This document shows, piece by piece, positions 10,523 to 23,524 of a DNA stretch of 64,000 nucleotides; positions within the stretch are counted from its first letter, which is position 1, and every line of letters begins with the position of its first letter. The position numbers and the translations under genes are program-made. Below the pieces are notes generated by a model that ran no database searches, had not been told where the DNA came from, and worked only from the letters and a program-made list of their open reading frames with translations. The stretch is from Costus lasius. Taxonomy: Eukaryota; Streptophyta; Magnoliopsida; Zingiberales; Costaceae. Location: NCBI GenBank assembly GCA_027563935.2, contig JANVAS020000203.1, positions 4,712,001-4,776,000 of the forward strand, read 5' to 3'.

Positions 10523-12242
10523 CTAATGGTTGAGACATCTCAAACCCATATTATTACAGTGCTTCTCATGCTTCTGCTGCGCCAGAGGCTTTGTAAGCGG
10601 GTCTGCCAGATTGTCATCTGTATGAACCTTGCAGATTTTGATCTCGCCTCGATCAATGATCTCCCGGATCAAGTGAAACCGTCTCTGTATGTGCTTGGAC
10701 TTCTGGTGCGACCGTGGTTCCTTTGCTTGTGCGATTGCTCCAGTGTTATCACAGAAGATAACTAAAGGATCTGCACTCGAAGGAACAACACCAAGTTCCT
10801 GAATGAACTTACGAATCCACACTGCCTCCTTAGATGCTTCTGAGGCTGCAACATACTCGGCTTCTGTTGTGGAATCAACAACAATAGATTGTTTGAAACT
10901 TTTCCACACCACCACACCTCCATTCAAGCTAAAAACATAGCCTGATTGCGATCGGAAATCATCCTGGTCAGATTGGAATGAAGCATCAGTATATCCTTCA
11001 ATACTGAGTTCTTCCTGACCACCATACACCAAGAACATATCTTTGGTCCTCCGCAGATATTTTAAAATGTTCTTGGCTGCAATCCAGTGTGCCTGACCTG
11101 GATTACTTTGGAATCGACTGGTCACGCTTAACCCGTAAGCGACGTCTGGGCGAGTACACAACATCGCATACATAATGGACCCAATAGCCGAAGCATAAGG
11201 CGTTTTTTCCATTTCATCTTTCTCAGTCTGTGTTTGCGGACACTGACTCTTCGAAAGATTCAGACCATGTCTGACTGGAAGATATCCTCTTTTAGAATTC
11301 TCTAAATGGAATCTCTCCAGGACTTTATCGATGTAAGTACTCTGGCACAGCCCGAGAAGCCTCTTAGATCTATCTCTGTAGATCTTCACACCTAATATAT
11401 AGGCTGCTTCTCCTAGATCTTTCATCTGGAAACATTTTCTTAACCATGCCTTAACCGCATGAAGTTCAGGAATATCGTTTCCAATGATCAAGATATCATC
11501 GACGTAGAGGACTAGGAATGTAATCACGCTCCCACTAAACCTCTTATATACACACGGGTCATCTTCATTCTTGATGAAACCAAATTCACAGATTGATTCA
11601 TCAAAACGAATATTCCAGCTTCTAGATGCTTGCTTAAGTCCATAAATGGACTTTTTTAACTTGCATATTTTATGACGATCTGATGGATTAGTGAAACCTT
11701 CAGGTTGTGTCATATACACATCCTGATCCAGATTTCCATTAAGGAAAGCGGTCTTCACATCCATCTGCCAGATCTCATAATCATAATATGCTGCTATTGC
11801 GAGAATGATCCGAATAGACTTGAACATGGCTACAGGAAAGAAAGTTTCATCATAATCTATCCCGTAGATTTGTTTGAAACCTTTCGCAACTAGCCTGCCT
11901 TTATAGGTAACCACGTTACCATCCATGTCAATCTTCTTCTTGAAGATCCATTTACAGCCTATAGGGATTATTCCCGGAGGCGGATCAACCAAATCCCAGA
12001 CTTGGTTATCTGACATGGAGTCCATCTCGGCTCGCATAGCTTTAAGCCATCTCGCTGATTCCGGTCCACTGACCGCATCCGCATAAGTGAGGGGTTCATC
12101 ATGATCAATGATGTAGACTCCGTCATAGCGCTCAGGCTGTCGACGGATCCTTCCCTATCTTCGTGGTTCCCGTGATATCCGAGCCTCAGGTTGTTCAATA
12201 ACCTGATCAACTGGCTCATGCTCATCCAACTGTGCTTGACTA
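10523..12242 (-). pseudogene. Element C Pol, C-terminal half (RT and RNase H)
   Basis: Second half of C's polyprotein, cut off from the first half (21363-23524) by D. It holds the linker after integrase, RT with GCKWIFKKK, MDVKTAFLNG, IYGLKQASRSW and YVDDILIIGND, and RNase H with GYTDASF, STTEAEY and NTGAIAQAKEP, ending RCLNH near the LTR. Removing D and one ctttg copy leaves the two halves in the same frame. A TCG-to-TAG change makes a stop at 12155-12157 in the linker before RT, and 12154-10523 is otherwise open. The copy therefore cannot make a full polyprotein. Confidence 0.9.
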
Positions 12243-12247
12243 CTTTG

Positions 12248-13938
12248 TGAAGAGTCCCCTTCAAGGGGGAGCATAACCCTAAAGTGATGGCGCATATAAA
12301 ACTTTGTCTTGCGGAAATTAGGGTTATGGGATCAACTTGCATGTTAAATGATCAACTCGATAAAAGGCTAATAAAGATTAATGAAAACGATCATACCATC
12401 GCCATAGCCTAGATGTTGCCTTGGAAGCAAAGAGTCAATTGCTTCTTCTCCAAAGGGATTCGCACACAAGAGGATGATGGCAAACTCTTTGTCGCTCCTT
12501 GTGCTAGCAAGGCTCCAAAGTGTCCTTGATCGAATGGAAAGGGATGAAAACTTCTTGGCAAATTTTCTTTTCCTTCTTCGTCCACCTTCTTCACGACACA
12601 AGAGAAAACTTGTTTCGACTAGTGGAGAGGCGAGGCGAGAAGAGGCGTCAAGAAGAGAAGCGTGGAGCGTGGTCACGTTTAGGGAGTTGCTATCTAAAAA
12701 TAGCAAACCACCTCTCAACGTTCACATGCGCACACCAAGTCGCAAATCTCTCTTCACCCTTTTTGAACCATGCGCTCATTTGAGCTGGTTCACTTTGGTT
12801 CGGTTCACAAACCAAATAAGCCAAGCAACTAGTCCAAATCATAATTAAACCACAAGGTTCTTGATCTGACCGTTGATCTCTTAATGCTTCTGATCTGACC
12901 GATCTAGCATCCAATCTCTCAATCGAAGCTTACCGATCTGAAGCCCTAATCAATCAAACATGATCAGACCAGATCTCACTTACAATCAGAGATTAAATCC
13001 CTTCAAACTGAACTCAAACAATTCAGTCCACACGATCTGACTTAAGTAAGCCATATCATCAAATTGTGCGACCCTGAGGGTTTCCTTTAAATGTCGGTAA
13101 CGATAACTTACATTATCACGATCAGTGAGGGGTATCTAGCAACACATCACTGTCTCCCGATATAAAGGAAAGAGTCTTCCAAGACTACACCCATACCACA
13201 GCACAAGTGTGAATCAAATCACAAGGCATGCATATTTCCTTTACCACTGGACGTTCTTATTGGACAAGCGTGTCAAGCTTGTAACTCCAATATGATGAGC
13301 ATGATTAGATCAGATGAACATAGTCACCTGGGTATGGCCATACTCTTTTCTCAATCATCTCATCCAGGGGGCCCCTTTAGAACATCACACTCCTTAAACA
13401 AGGAGACGGCAATCCTATGTCTATCACTAGTGCCCTAACCTGACTCAAGCTCATCATCCAAGTTAGTCTATAATCATTATGTTTCAAATGATATTGAACT
13501 ACCTCAAAATAATGACAATCATCATTTAGAAAACACAAGTGATCTCAAGTCAGAGGAAATGTGCCACTTGTCATATACAAGGAATATTCACATTGTGACA
13601 AACAATTGAACATCCTAGTAGGGTCTGTCCAGTACATCCAATGTACCCATGAGTCTACATCTTATTCCATGCTCGAAGCATCCTATAAGATTAGAACACA
13701 TATTAGTCTTAACCATATCAAGGCTGTCTCATGTTCACCAAGATACATCGACTAAGGACTTAACTGCATGTCAGCCTAGCTGAACAGCTTTGAGACATTA
13801 TTCAGAAGAACATATATTGCAGCAGACAATGTAGCTAACTGAATAACAACCATGCCTTTATAAACATAACAGTTTATTACATGATACAGATACATTCCCA
13901 CAGGCCTCAAACATTAGCCTTAAGGGCATACCCCAACA
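12248..13938 (-). repeat. Element D 3' LTR
   Basis: 1691 bp matching 19672-21362. On the plus strand it begins tgaagagtcccc and ends ccccaaca. A hairpin CCCCTT-C-AAGGGG (12256-12268) lies just inside the U5 end. The palindrome GTATGGCCATAC is near 13331 and the conserved block at about 13561-13750. Confidence 0.95.
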
Positions 13939-13953
13939 ATCTCCCACTTGCAC
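13939..13953 (-). other. Element D polypurine tract
   Basis: Element sense GTGCAAGTGGGAGAT abuts the 3' LTR. The same tract is present in C, K and, on the plus strand, E; J has AAGTGGAAAAT. Confidence 0.85.
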
Positions 13954-13958
13954 TTAAT

Positions 13959-16900
13959 CTAATGGTTGAGAAATCTCAAACCCATATTATTACAGTGCTT
14001 CTCATGCTTCTGCTGCGCCAGAGGCTTGGTAAGCGGGTCTGCCAGATTGTCATCTGTATGAACCTTGCAGATTTTGATCTCGCCACGATCTATGATCTCC
14101 CTGATCAAATGAAACCTTCTCTGTATGTGCTTGGACTTCTGGTGCGACCGTGGTTCCTTTGCTTGTGCGATTGCTCCAGTGTTATCACAGAAGATAACCA
14201 AAGGATCTGCACTCGAAGGAACGACACCAAGTTCTCTCACGAACTTACGAATCCACACTGCCTCCTTGGATGCTTCCGAGGCTGCAACATACTCGGCTTC
14301 TGTTGTGGAATCAGCAACAGTTGACTGTTTGAAACTCTTCCACACCACTGCACCTCCATTCAAGCTAAAAACATAGCCTGATTGCGATCGGAAATCATCC
14401 TGGTCTGACTGGAACGAAGCGTCAGTATATCCCTCTATACTGAGTTCTTCCTGACCACCATATATCAAGAACATATCTTTGGTTCTCCGCAGATATTTTA
14501 AAATGTTCTTGACTGCAATCCAGTGCGCCATACCTGGATTACTTTGGAAACGACTGGTCACGCTTAACCCGTAAGCGACGTCTGGGCGAGCACACAACAT
14601 CGCATACATAATGGATCCAATAGCCGAAGCATAAGGCGTATTGTCCATTTCATCTTTCTCAGTCTGTGTTTGTGGACACTGACTCTTCGAAAGATTCAGA
14701 CCATGTCTGACTGGAAGATATCCTCGTTTAGAATTCTCTAAATGAAATCTCTCCAGGACCTTTTCGATGTAAGTACTCTGGCACAGCCCGAGAAGCCTCT
14801 TAGATCTATCCCTGTAGATCTTCACACCTAACACATAGGCTGCTTCTCCTAAATCTTTCATCTGGAAACATTTCCTCAGCCATGCCTTAACAGCATGCAT
14901 TTCAGGAATGTCATTTCCAATGATCAAGATATCATCGACGTAGAGGACTAAGAAAGTAATTACGCTCCCACTAAACCTCTTATATACACACGGGTCATCC
15001 TCGTTCTTGATGAAACCAAATTCACTGATTGATTCATCAAAACGAATATTCCAGCTTCTAGATGCTTGCTTAAGTCCATAAATGGACTTCTTTAACTTGC
15101 ATATCTTATGACGATCTGCTGGATTAGTGAAACCCTCAGGTTGTGTCATATACACATCCTCATCCAGATTTCCATTAAGGAAAGCAGTTTTCACATCCAT
15201 CTGCCAAATCTCATAATCATAATATGCAGCTATCGCGAAAAGAATCCGAATAGACTTAAACATAGCTACAGGTGAGAAAGTTTCATCATCCTCTATCCCG
15301 TAGATTTGTTTGAAACCTTTCGCAACTAGCCTGCCTTTATAGGTAACTACATTACCATCCATGTCAATCTTCTTCTTGAAGATCCATTTACAGCCTATAG
15401 GGATAACTCCCGGAGGCGGATCAACCAAATCCCAAACTTGGTTATCTGACATGGAGTCCATCTCGGCGCGCATAGCTTCAAGCCATCTCGCTGACTCCGG
15501 TCCACTGACCGCATCCGCATAAGTGAGGGGTTCATCATTATCAATGATGTAGACTCCGTCATAACGCTCAGGTTGTCGACGGATCCTTCCCGATCTTCGT
15601 GGTTCCCGTGATATCTGAGCCTCAGGTTGTTCAATAACCTGATCTACCGGCTCAGGCTCATCCAATTCTGCTTGAGCACTTTGTCCTACCTCTGGATTCT
15701 CATCCAGGTTTATTTCTCTCCCACTGGCCTCTTGCAGAAGAAACTCCTTCTCAAGAAATATGGCCGTCCGAGCAACAAATACCTTGTTCTCCTTGGGGTC
15801 GTAGAAATAATAACCCTTAGTTTCCTTAGGGTAACCGACAAAGATACATTTGTCAGATCTGCTCTCTAGTTTCCCAGAGGCGAGCTTTTTGACATAAGCC
15901 TCGCAACCCTAGATCCTGATAAATGTCAAGCTTGGCTGTTTCCCATACCATAACTCATATGGCGTCTTTGAAACGGCCTTGGATGGCACTCGGTTTAGTA
16001 CCTTTGCAGCCGTTTCCAATGCAAAACCCCAAAAAGAGTTGGGTAAAGAAGCCTGACTCATCATAGAACGAACCATATCAAGTAACGTTCTATTTCTCCT
16101 CTCGGACACACCATTCCATTGTGGTGTTCCTGGCGGAGTGAGCTGTGAGATAATCCCACACTCCTTCAGATAGTCAGTAAACGTATGACTCAAGTATTCA
16201 CCACCTTGATCTGAGCGAAGTGCCTTGATATTTCGGCCTAGCTGATTCTGTACTTCATTTTTGAACTCTTTGAACTTGTCAAAAGATTCACTTTTATGTC
16301 TCATCAGATAGACATACCCATATCTACTGAAATCATCAGTAAAGGTAATGAAGTACTGATAGCCACCTCTGGCATGTTTACTAAATGGCCCACACACATC
16401 ACTGTGTATAAGGTCAAGTAAACCTGAAGCCCTTTGACCTTTGTGAGGAAAAGGTGACTTCGTCATTTTACCCATCAAACAAGCTTTGCATGTATCAATC
16501 TCCTCATAGGAGAATGATCCCAGCAGTCCATGATCATGCAACCGCTTAATGCGTTTCTCGTTTATATGGCCTAAACGACTATGCCATAGCAAGGTGCTGT
16601 CATCAGCATTCTTGGCTTTCTTAATATCAATTTGCTGTATCGAACATTCCATGTCCAACATGTATAACCCATTGCTAATTGAACCAGTTGCATAAACAAT
16701 ATTATCAAAAGACAAAATACACTTTGAAATATTGCATTCAAAGGAAAATCCCTTCCTGACAAGAGCAGGAATGGAGATAATATTTTTAGTAATACTGGGA
16801 ACAAAATAACAATTGTTTAGTTCCAATACAATTCCAGATGGTAAAGAAATGAAGTAGTCTCCTACAGCAACAGCAGCAACCCGTGCCCCGTTTCCAACTC

Positions 16901-17840
16901 GTAGGTCCACCTCATGCTGTCCCACCTGCCTTCTTCTCTTGAGTTCCTGTACATTTGAACAAATGTGAACTCCACATGCAGTGTCCAACACCCATGATAT
17001 AGAAGAAGAAAACATGACCTCAGTCACGAATATACCTGAGCCAGAAGCGAAGCTTCCCCTCTTATCTCCTTGGAGCGCTTTACAGTCCTTTTTCTAGTGA
17101 CCCAGCTGGCCACAGTGGAAACACCTGTATTCCTTGGACCGCTTGACCTTTTGCTTCAAAGCCTTGCTGTAGCTCTTGACAGGGGCTTTGCCCTTCTTCC
17201 CCTTCTTCTTGTTCCTTAAAGGAACCATTAAGACAGAGGTCGAAGGCTTTCCCTTCAGAGTCTCCTCAGTAGTGAGGAGCATATTCAGCAGCTCTGCCGG
17301 AGTACAATCGATTTTGTTCATATTAAAGTTAATAATGAACGCGTCGAATGAAGGCGGGAGAGACTGCAGAATAATATCCACAGCAAGCTCCTGGTTGATG
17401 GTATGCCCCAGTTTCTCTAGAGCCTCCTTGTGCCCAATCATCTTGAGCACATGAGCTCCCACTGGGCTCCCTTCAGCCAGTTTGCTCTGAAAGAAGAGCT
17501 TCGTCAAATTATAGCGTTCAGTCCTCGCCTGTGCAGCATACAACATCTTGAGGTTCGCTATCATGTCTATAGCAGACATATCCTCATGCTGACGCTGTAG
17601 CGGTGGCGTCATAGACGCTAGCATCAGGCAAGAGACATCAATGCTATCATTGACGTGCTTTTGATAGGCTTCCCGAACCGCCCTTGCGGCGTTCGGAGCG
17701 GGCTGCGGCGGTATCGCCGTCTCGAGGACATACAGTTTCCTCTCTGCCTTAAGAACGATCTTAAGGTGTCCGAACCAGTCAGAGAAGTTCGGCCCAGCAA
17801 ACTTCTCCCTTTCCAGTAGGGATCGCACATTGAAGTTCAT
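13959..17840 (-). pseudogene. Element D Gag-Pol polyprotein with two TGG-to-TAG stops
   Basis: A single frame of 1293 codons starting at ATG 17840. Gag carries a CCHC knuckle (C-FHC-GQLGH then the mutated Trp). It is followed by protease (WVLDTACG), integrase (LLWHSRLGHIN, CKAC, HSDVCGP, SDQGGEY, NGVSERRN), RT (YVDDILIIGND) and RNase H (TDASF, TEAEY, RSHQKSKH), ending RFLNH. Two Trp codons have become TAG: in the zinc knuckle (17094-17096) and in the IWGCEAY motif after the integrase core (15909-15911). Both are single G-to-A changes in a CTG context. Also SDQGGEY replaces the SDRGGEY seen in E. Otherwise the frame has no shift, so it died recently. Confidence 0.93.
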
Positions 17841-19657
17841 GGTGTTCGTTGCTGCAGGTATCTACAACAATGCAAGAACAGCAAGGTCAGTATCAATGTA
17901 TAAGAATCGATCAGGACTTAAGAAAGATTCCTTTTTCTCACTATTTTATCTGGCTTTGAAAAATCCAACAAAACAGCCCGAAAGAGTAGACACTCTTTTA
18001 GTGAGATGGGATCCGGATTTCATACTTGGTCTCCGCGTCCCGCTCAGGCGAGATAAGATGCACAGAGAGTACAAGCACTAATCTCCGGTAGGCAGCCCCT
18101 GCCGATCGCCAACCCGTGCGATTCCCCTTCATCTGGGCAGTCCAGCAGACTGTGCCAACTGAGTTGGTACAACACAGTCTCTGACCCCACAGATGGCTGC
18201 CTCCATGTGCTACCATATGCGCCACATATGTAGCCTACATGGTCAAGCTGACCCGACCTACTCCCTGGACCACCATGTGCTATGCTGAGCAACGAGAAGG
18301 GATAAATCCCTACTCTGTAACACACAGGTGTAATCCCACACCGTCTGAAGATAGATGGACGTGCCCACTGAGTGGGTACAACACGGCTCCAACGATAATC
18401 AGAACAGTGAGGTTTCGCGTCAGAAGGCTTACGAGCTTGATATTTAGCGTTGGATTTTCACGGTCTCTTTATCTTCTTCACTATCATGCAATTCCTATGG
18501 TGATAGCAGAAGATAAATTAAAACATGCTGTTCTACTTATATAAGCAATAAAAGAAAGCATGGTTCTTATGTGGTAAAAGCCCATAGCCCTAGAAGACCT
18601 TAACCTAGTTTAAGTCTTCACTTGCTCTTCATGGGTCTTTTGCTGCTCATTTGGCCCATACCAGGGCCCAAGCGCCAATTGCAGCTCTGGTGCGCCCACC
18701 AGGAAAATGCGCCTGGTCCTAGGGTCGAACCCTAGACCTCCCACCTGGTCAAGCCACTGCTGCATGCGCCACTGCCAAGTGTGCTTTGTGCTCTTGTCTA
18801 ATTAAATTACAAATTTAACTATCTAGACAAGATTGACACGCAGGTCAATTACATTTTATAAATTAAAGCAATGTGATGCGCAGATCACAATAATTAATTT
18901 ACAATTTAAATCCCAGGCACACAGGCCCCAGCACAGCACACAATTAATATGGGCAGCCCACATAAGACTAAATAGACAAACATATGCATCCATTCAGCAA
19001 TCATGTGATCCAACATAAAAATTAAAATTTTCGAAAAACCCCATGGGATCAATTTTAATTTTTCCTTATTTGCCCTACAACCTTACATCGGTCCATTACT
19101 AGGGATCCACTCATCCAACCTAGTCAGATCCACTGCCCTTGCATGCACCAAGTCCTAACTGACTTGAGTCGACCATAAGGTCAACCATGCATGCGCCAGG
19201 GCTGAACAACCACACTGAGGTCTGGCAAGCGGGTGTGACCCCGGGCCTAACTCAGGTGCGTTCATAGGTCGTCTCAATCAGACATCGCTACACGCCTGTC
19301 TGCAGTCGACCTGTAGCCACCAAGTGCTATCGCACAGGTGCTACGTGGTCAACCCATCAAGGCTGTCAGATGATCTGATCAGACTTTTGGATCCAACCTA
19401 GGGGGTGACTTCAACCCTAATAACCCGTCTAAGGGTTTACTGTAAGGCCTTGATCTAATGATATACGCGCAAGTGTTTAAGTTTTAAAGAAACAAAACTA
19501 TTACAAGCGCATACAATGTACATGCGTCAAAATACAACAAATGTTCTACAACAAGTATGTAGTTACGCATGTCATGAAAACATTAGATCTATTGACTAGC
19601 ACATTTATGGATCACGTAAAGCATCAAGCAATCAACATAACATACATTAAGAACTTT
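17841..19657 (-). other. Element D untranslated leader with hairpin series
   Basis: About 1.8 kb without a plausible gene. From gag outward it contains, on plus coordinates: a hairpin with AAAGAGT/ACTCTTT arms (17981-17998) beside the motif GGATCC-ATCTCACTA (degenerate on one base here); a CCCGC/GCGAG hairpin (18039-18052); a bulged hairpin (18147-18180); a second bulged hairpin (18360-18385); a TCGAA-loop hairpin (18719-18735); three hairpins with CTGCGN-type loops (18832-18849, 18873-18888, 18916-18927); and a long hairpin (19305-19353). Counterparts occur in C and E, and some in I. Packaging, dimerisation or translation control are possible roles; none is shown. Confidence 0.7.
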
Positions 19658-19669
19658 GCTCTGATACCA
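19658..19669 (-). other. Element D primer binding site (tRNA-iMet type)
   Basis: Element sense TGGTATCAGAGC, 2 nt inside the 5' LTR. Confidence 0.92.
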
Positions 19670-19671
19670 AT

Positions 19672-21362
19672 TGAAGAGTACCCTTCAAGGGGGAGCATAA
19701 CCCTAAAGTGATGGCGCATATAAAACTTTGTCTTGCGGAAATTAGGGTTATAGGATCAACTTGCATGTTAAATGATCAACTCGATAAAAGGCTAATAAAG
19801 ATTAATGAAAACGATCATACCATCGCCATAGCCTAGATGTTGCCTTGGAAGCAAAGAGTCAATTGCTTCTTCTCCAAAGGGATTCGCACACAAGAGGATG
19901 ATGGCAAACTCTTTGTCGCTCCTTGTGCTAGCAAGGCTCCAAAGTGTCCTTGATCGAATGGAAAGGGATGAAAACTTCTTGGCAAATTTTCTTTTCCTTC
20001 TTCGTCCACCTTCTTCACGACACAAGAGAAAACTTGTTTCGACTAGTGGAGAGGCGAGGCGAGAAGAGGCGTCAAGAAGAGAAGCGTGGAGCGTGGTCAC
20101 GTTTAGGGAGTTGCTATCTAAAAATAGCAAACCACCTCTCAACGTTCACATGCGCACACCAAGTCGCAAATCTCTCTTCACCCTTTTTGAACCATGCGCT
20201 CATTTGAGCTGGTTCACTTTGGTTCGGTTCACAAACCAAATAAGCCAAGCAACTAGTCCAAATCATAATTAAACCACAAGGTTCTTGATCTGACCGTTGA
20301 TCTCTTAATGCTTCTGATCTGACTGATCTAGCATCCAATCTCTCAATCGAAGCTTACCGATCTGAAGCCCTAATCAATCAAACATGATCAGACCAGATCT
20401 CACTTACAATCAGAGATTAAATCCCTTCAAACTGAACTCAAACAATTTAGTCCACACGATCTGACTTAAGTAAGCCATATCATCAAATTGTGCGACCCTG
20501 AGGGTTTCCTTTAAATGTCGGTAACGATAACTTACATTATCATGATCAGTGAGGGGTATCTAGCAACACATCACTGTCTCCCGATATAAAGGAAAGAGTC
20601 TTCCAAGACTACACCCATACCACAGCACAAGTGTGAATCAAATCACAAGGCATGCATATTTCCTTTACCACTGGACGTTCTTATTGGACAAGCGTGTCAA
20701 GCTTGTAACTCCAATATGATGAGCATGATTAGATCAGATGAACATAGTCACCTGGGTATGGCCATACTCTTTTCTCAATCATCTCATCCAGGGGGCCCCT
20801 TTAGAACATCACACTCCTTAAACAAGGAGACGGCAATCCTATGTCTATCACTAGTGCCCTAACCTGACTCAAGCTCATCATCCAAGTTAGTCTATAATCA
20901 TTATGTTTCAAATGATATTGAACTACCTCAAAATAATGACAATCATCATTTAGAAAACACAAGTGATCTCAAGTCAGAGGAAATGTGCCACTTGTCATAT
21001 ACAAGGAATATTCACATTGTGACAAACAATTGAACATCCTAGTAGGGTCTGTCCAGTACATCCAATGTACCCATGAGTCTACATCGTATTCCATGCTCGA
21101 AGCATCCTATAAGATTAGAACACATATTAGTCTTAACCATATCAAGGCTGTCTCATGTTCACCAAGATTCATCGACTAAGGACTTAACTGCATGTCAGCC
21201 TAGCTGAACAGCTTTGAGACATTATTCAGAAGAACATATATTGCAGCAGACAATGTAGCTAACTGAATAACAACCATGCCTTTATAAACATAACAGTTTA
21301 TTACATGATACAGATACATTCCCACAGGCCTCAAACATTAGCCTTAAGGGCATACCCCAACA
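19672..21362 (-). repeat. Element D 5' LTR
   Basis: 1691 bp. About 7 substitutions from the 3' LTR (for example attatcacgatc versus attatcatgatc). It is followed by the target duplication ctttg. Confidence 0.95.
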
Positions 21363-23524
21363 CTTTGTCCTTTCTCTGGATTCTCATCCAGCTTTATTTC
21401 TCTCCCACTGGCCTCTTGTAGAAGAAATTCCTTCTCAAGAAAAATGGCCGTCCGAGCAACAAATACCTTGTTCTCTTTGGGATCGTAGAAATAATAACCC
21501 TTAGTTTCCTTAGGGTAACCGACAAAGATGCATTTCTCAGATCTGCTCTCTAGTTTCCCAGAGGCGAGCTTTTTGACATAAGCCTCGCAACCCCAGATCT
21601 TAATAAATGTCAAGCTCGGCTGTTTCCCATACCATAACTCATATGGTGTATTTGAAACTGCCTTGGATGGCACTCGGTTTAGTACCTTTGCAGCTGTTTC
21701 CAGTGCAAATCCCCAAAAGGAGTAAGGTAGAGTAGCCTGACTCATCATTGAACGAACCATATCCAATAAGGTTCTGTTCCTCCTCTCGAACACACCATTC
21801 CATTGCGGTGTTCCTGGCGGAGTAAGCTGTGAGATAATCCCACACTGCTTCAGATAGTCAGTAAACTGTCGACTTAGGTATTCTCCACCTCGATCTAAGC
21901 GAAGTGCCTTGATATTTCGGCCTAGCTGATTTTGCATTTCATTTTTGAACTCTTTGAACTTGTCAAAAGATTCACTCTTATGTCTCATTAGATAGACATA
22001 CCCGTATCTACTGAAATCATCAGTAAAGGTAATGAAGTATGAATAGCCACCTCTGGCATGTTTACTAAATGGCCCACACACATCACTGTGTATAAGGTCA
22101 AGTAAACCTGAAGCCCTTTGACCTTTGTTAGGAAAAGGAGCCTTCGTCATTTTACCCATTAAACAAGCTTTGCATGTATCAAGCTCCTCATAGGAGAATG
22201 ATCCCAGCAGTCCATGATCATGCAACCGCTTAATGCGTTTCTTGTTAATATGGGCTAAACGACTATGCCATAGCAAGGTGCTATTATCAGCATACTTGGC
22301 TTTCTTATTATCAATATTTTGTATAGAATATTCCATGTCCAACATGAATAATCCATTGTTAATTGATCCAGTAGCATAAACAATATTATCATAAGAAATA
22401 ACACACTTTGAAATATTGCATTCAAAGGAAAACCCTTTCCTGACAAGAGCAGGAATAGAGATAATATTTTTCGTTATGCTAGGTACAAAATAACAACTGT
22501 CCAATTCTAATACAAGTCCAGATGGTAATGAGATGTGATATTCTCCTACAGCAACAGCAGCAACCCGTGCCCCGTTTCCAACGCGTAGGTCCACCTCATG
22601 CTGTCCCACCTGTCTTCTTCTCTTGAGTTCCTGTACATTTGAACAAATGTGAACTCCACATGCAGTGTCCAACACCCATGAAATAGAAGAAGAAAACATG
22701 ACCTCAGTCACAAAAATACCTGAGCCAGAAGCGATGCTTCCCTTCTTGTCTCCTTGGAGCGCTTTACAGTCCTTTTTCCAGTGACCCAGCTGGCCACAAT
22801 GGAAACATCTGTATTCCTTCGACCGCTTAACCTTTTGTTTTAGAGCCTTGTTGTAACTCTTGACAGGGGCTTTGCCCTTCTTCCCCTTCTTCTTGTTCCT
22901 GGAAGGAACCATCAAGACAGAGGTTGAAGGCTTTCCCTTTAGAGTCAACTCTGTAGTCAAGAGCATGTTCAGTAACTCTGCCGGGGTACAGTCGATCTTG
23001 TTCATATTAAAATTAATAATGAACGGATCGAAAGAGGCCGGGAGAGACTGAAGAATGATGTCTACAGCAAGCTCCTGATTGATGGTATGTCCCAGTTTCT
23101 CTAGAGCCTCCTTGTACCCAATCATCTTGAGTACGTGAGCTCCCACTGGACTCCCTTCAGCCAGTTTGCTCTGAAATAAAAGCTTAGTCAAATTGTAGCA
23201 TTCAGTCCTAGCCTGTGCAGCATACAGCATCTTGAGGTTTGCTATAATCTGTATAGCAGATAGATCCTCATGCTGACGTTGCAGCTCTGGCGTCATAGAC
23301 GCAAGCATCAGGCAAGCGACATCAATGCTATCATTGACATGCTTTTCATAGGCTTCCCGAACCGCCCTTGCGGCGTTCGCAGCGGGTTGAGGCGGTATAG
23401 CCGTCTCGAGGACATACAGTTTCCTCTCTGCCTTAAGAACAATCTTAAGGTGTCCGTACCAGTCTGAGAAGTTTGGCCCAGCAAACTTCTCCCTTTCCAA
23501 TAGGGATCGCACATTGAAATTCGT
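21363..23524 (-). pseudogene. Element C Gag, protease and integrase portion (start codon lost)
   Basis: First part of C's polyprotein. The codon matching D's and E's ATG is ACG (23522-23524), so translation has no normal start; a GTG four codons on is the next in-frame candidate. Gag core, CCHC knuckle CFHCGQLGHWKKDC, protease WVLDTACG, integrase HHCC and DDE surroundings (HSDVCGP, LRLDRGGEY, NGVFERRN) follow. Relative to E, SER is FER beside the catalytic Glu and RSD is RLD beside an Asp, suggesting relaxed constraint. The frame then runs into D's LTR at 21362; the remaining part is at 10523-12242. Confidence 0.9.

Larger units (their letters stand above)
12248..21362 (-). mobile_element. 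Element D: complete Ty1/copia (Angela-like) retrotransposon, TSD ctttg
   Basis: Complete 9115-bp element in reverse orientation, flanked by ctttg at 12243-12247 and 21363-21367, inserted in C's pol. Both LTRs are 1691 bp and differ at about 7 positions by eye (0.4 percent). It has PPT, PBS, a long structured leader and a polyprotein frame that is open apart from two TGG-to-TAG changes. C, D, E, K, L, M, B and N share family A LTRs; their start (TGTTGGGG...ATGCCC), length and Gag type point to the Angela lineage. Confidence 0.95.

Noticed and set aside
12368..12848. 116- and 124-codon overlapping frames on both strands, repeated at 19792-20272
   Set aside because: They lie in D's two LTRs and overlap each other on opposite strands. 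LTR duplication explains the repetition.
21344..21362. C-terminal residues after the break in C's gag-integrase frame
   Set aside because: They are encoded by D's LTR, not by C.
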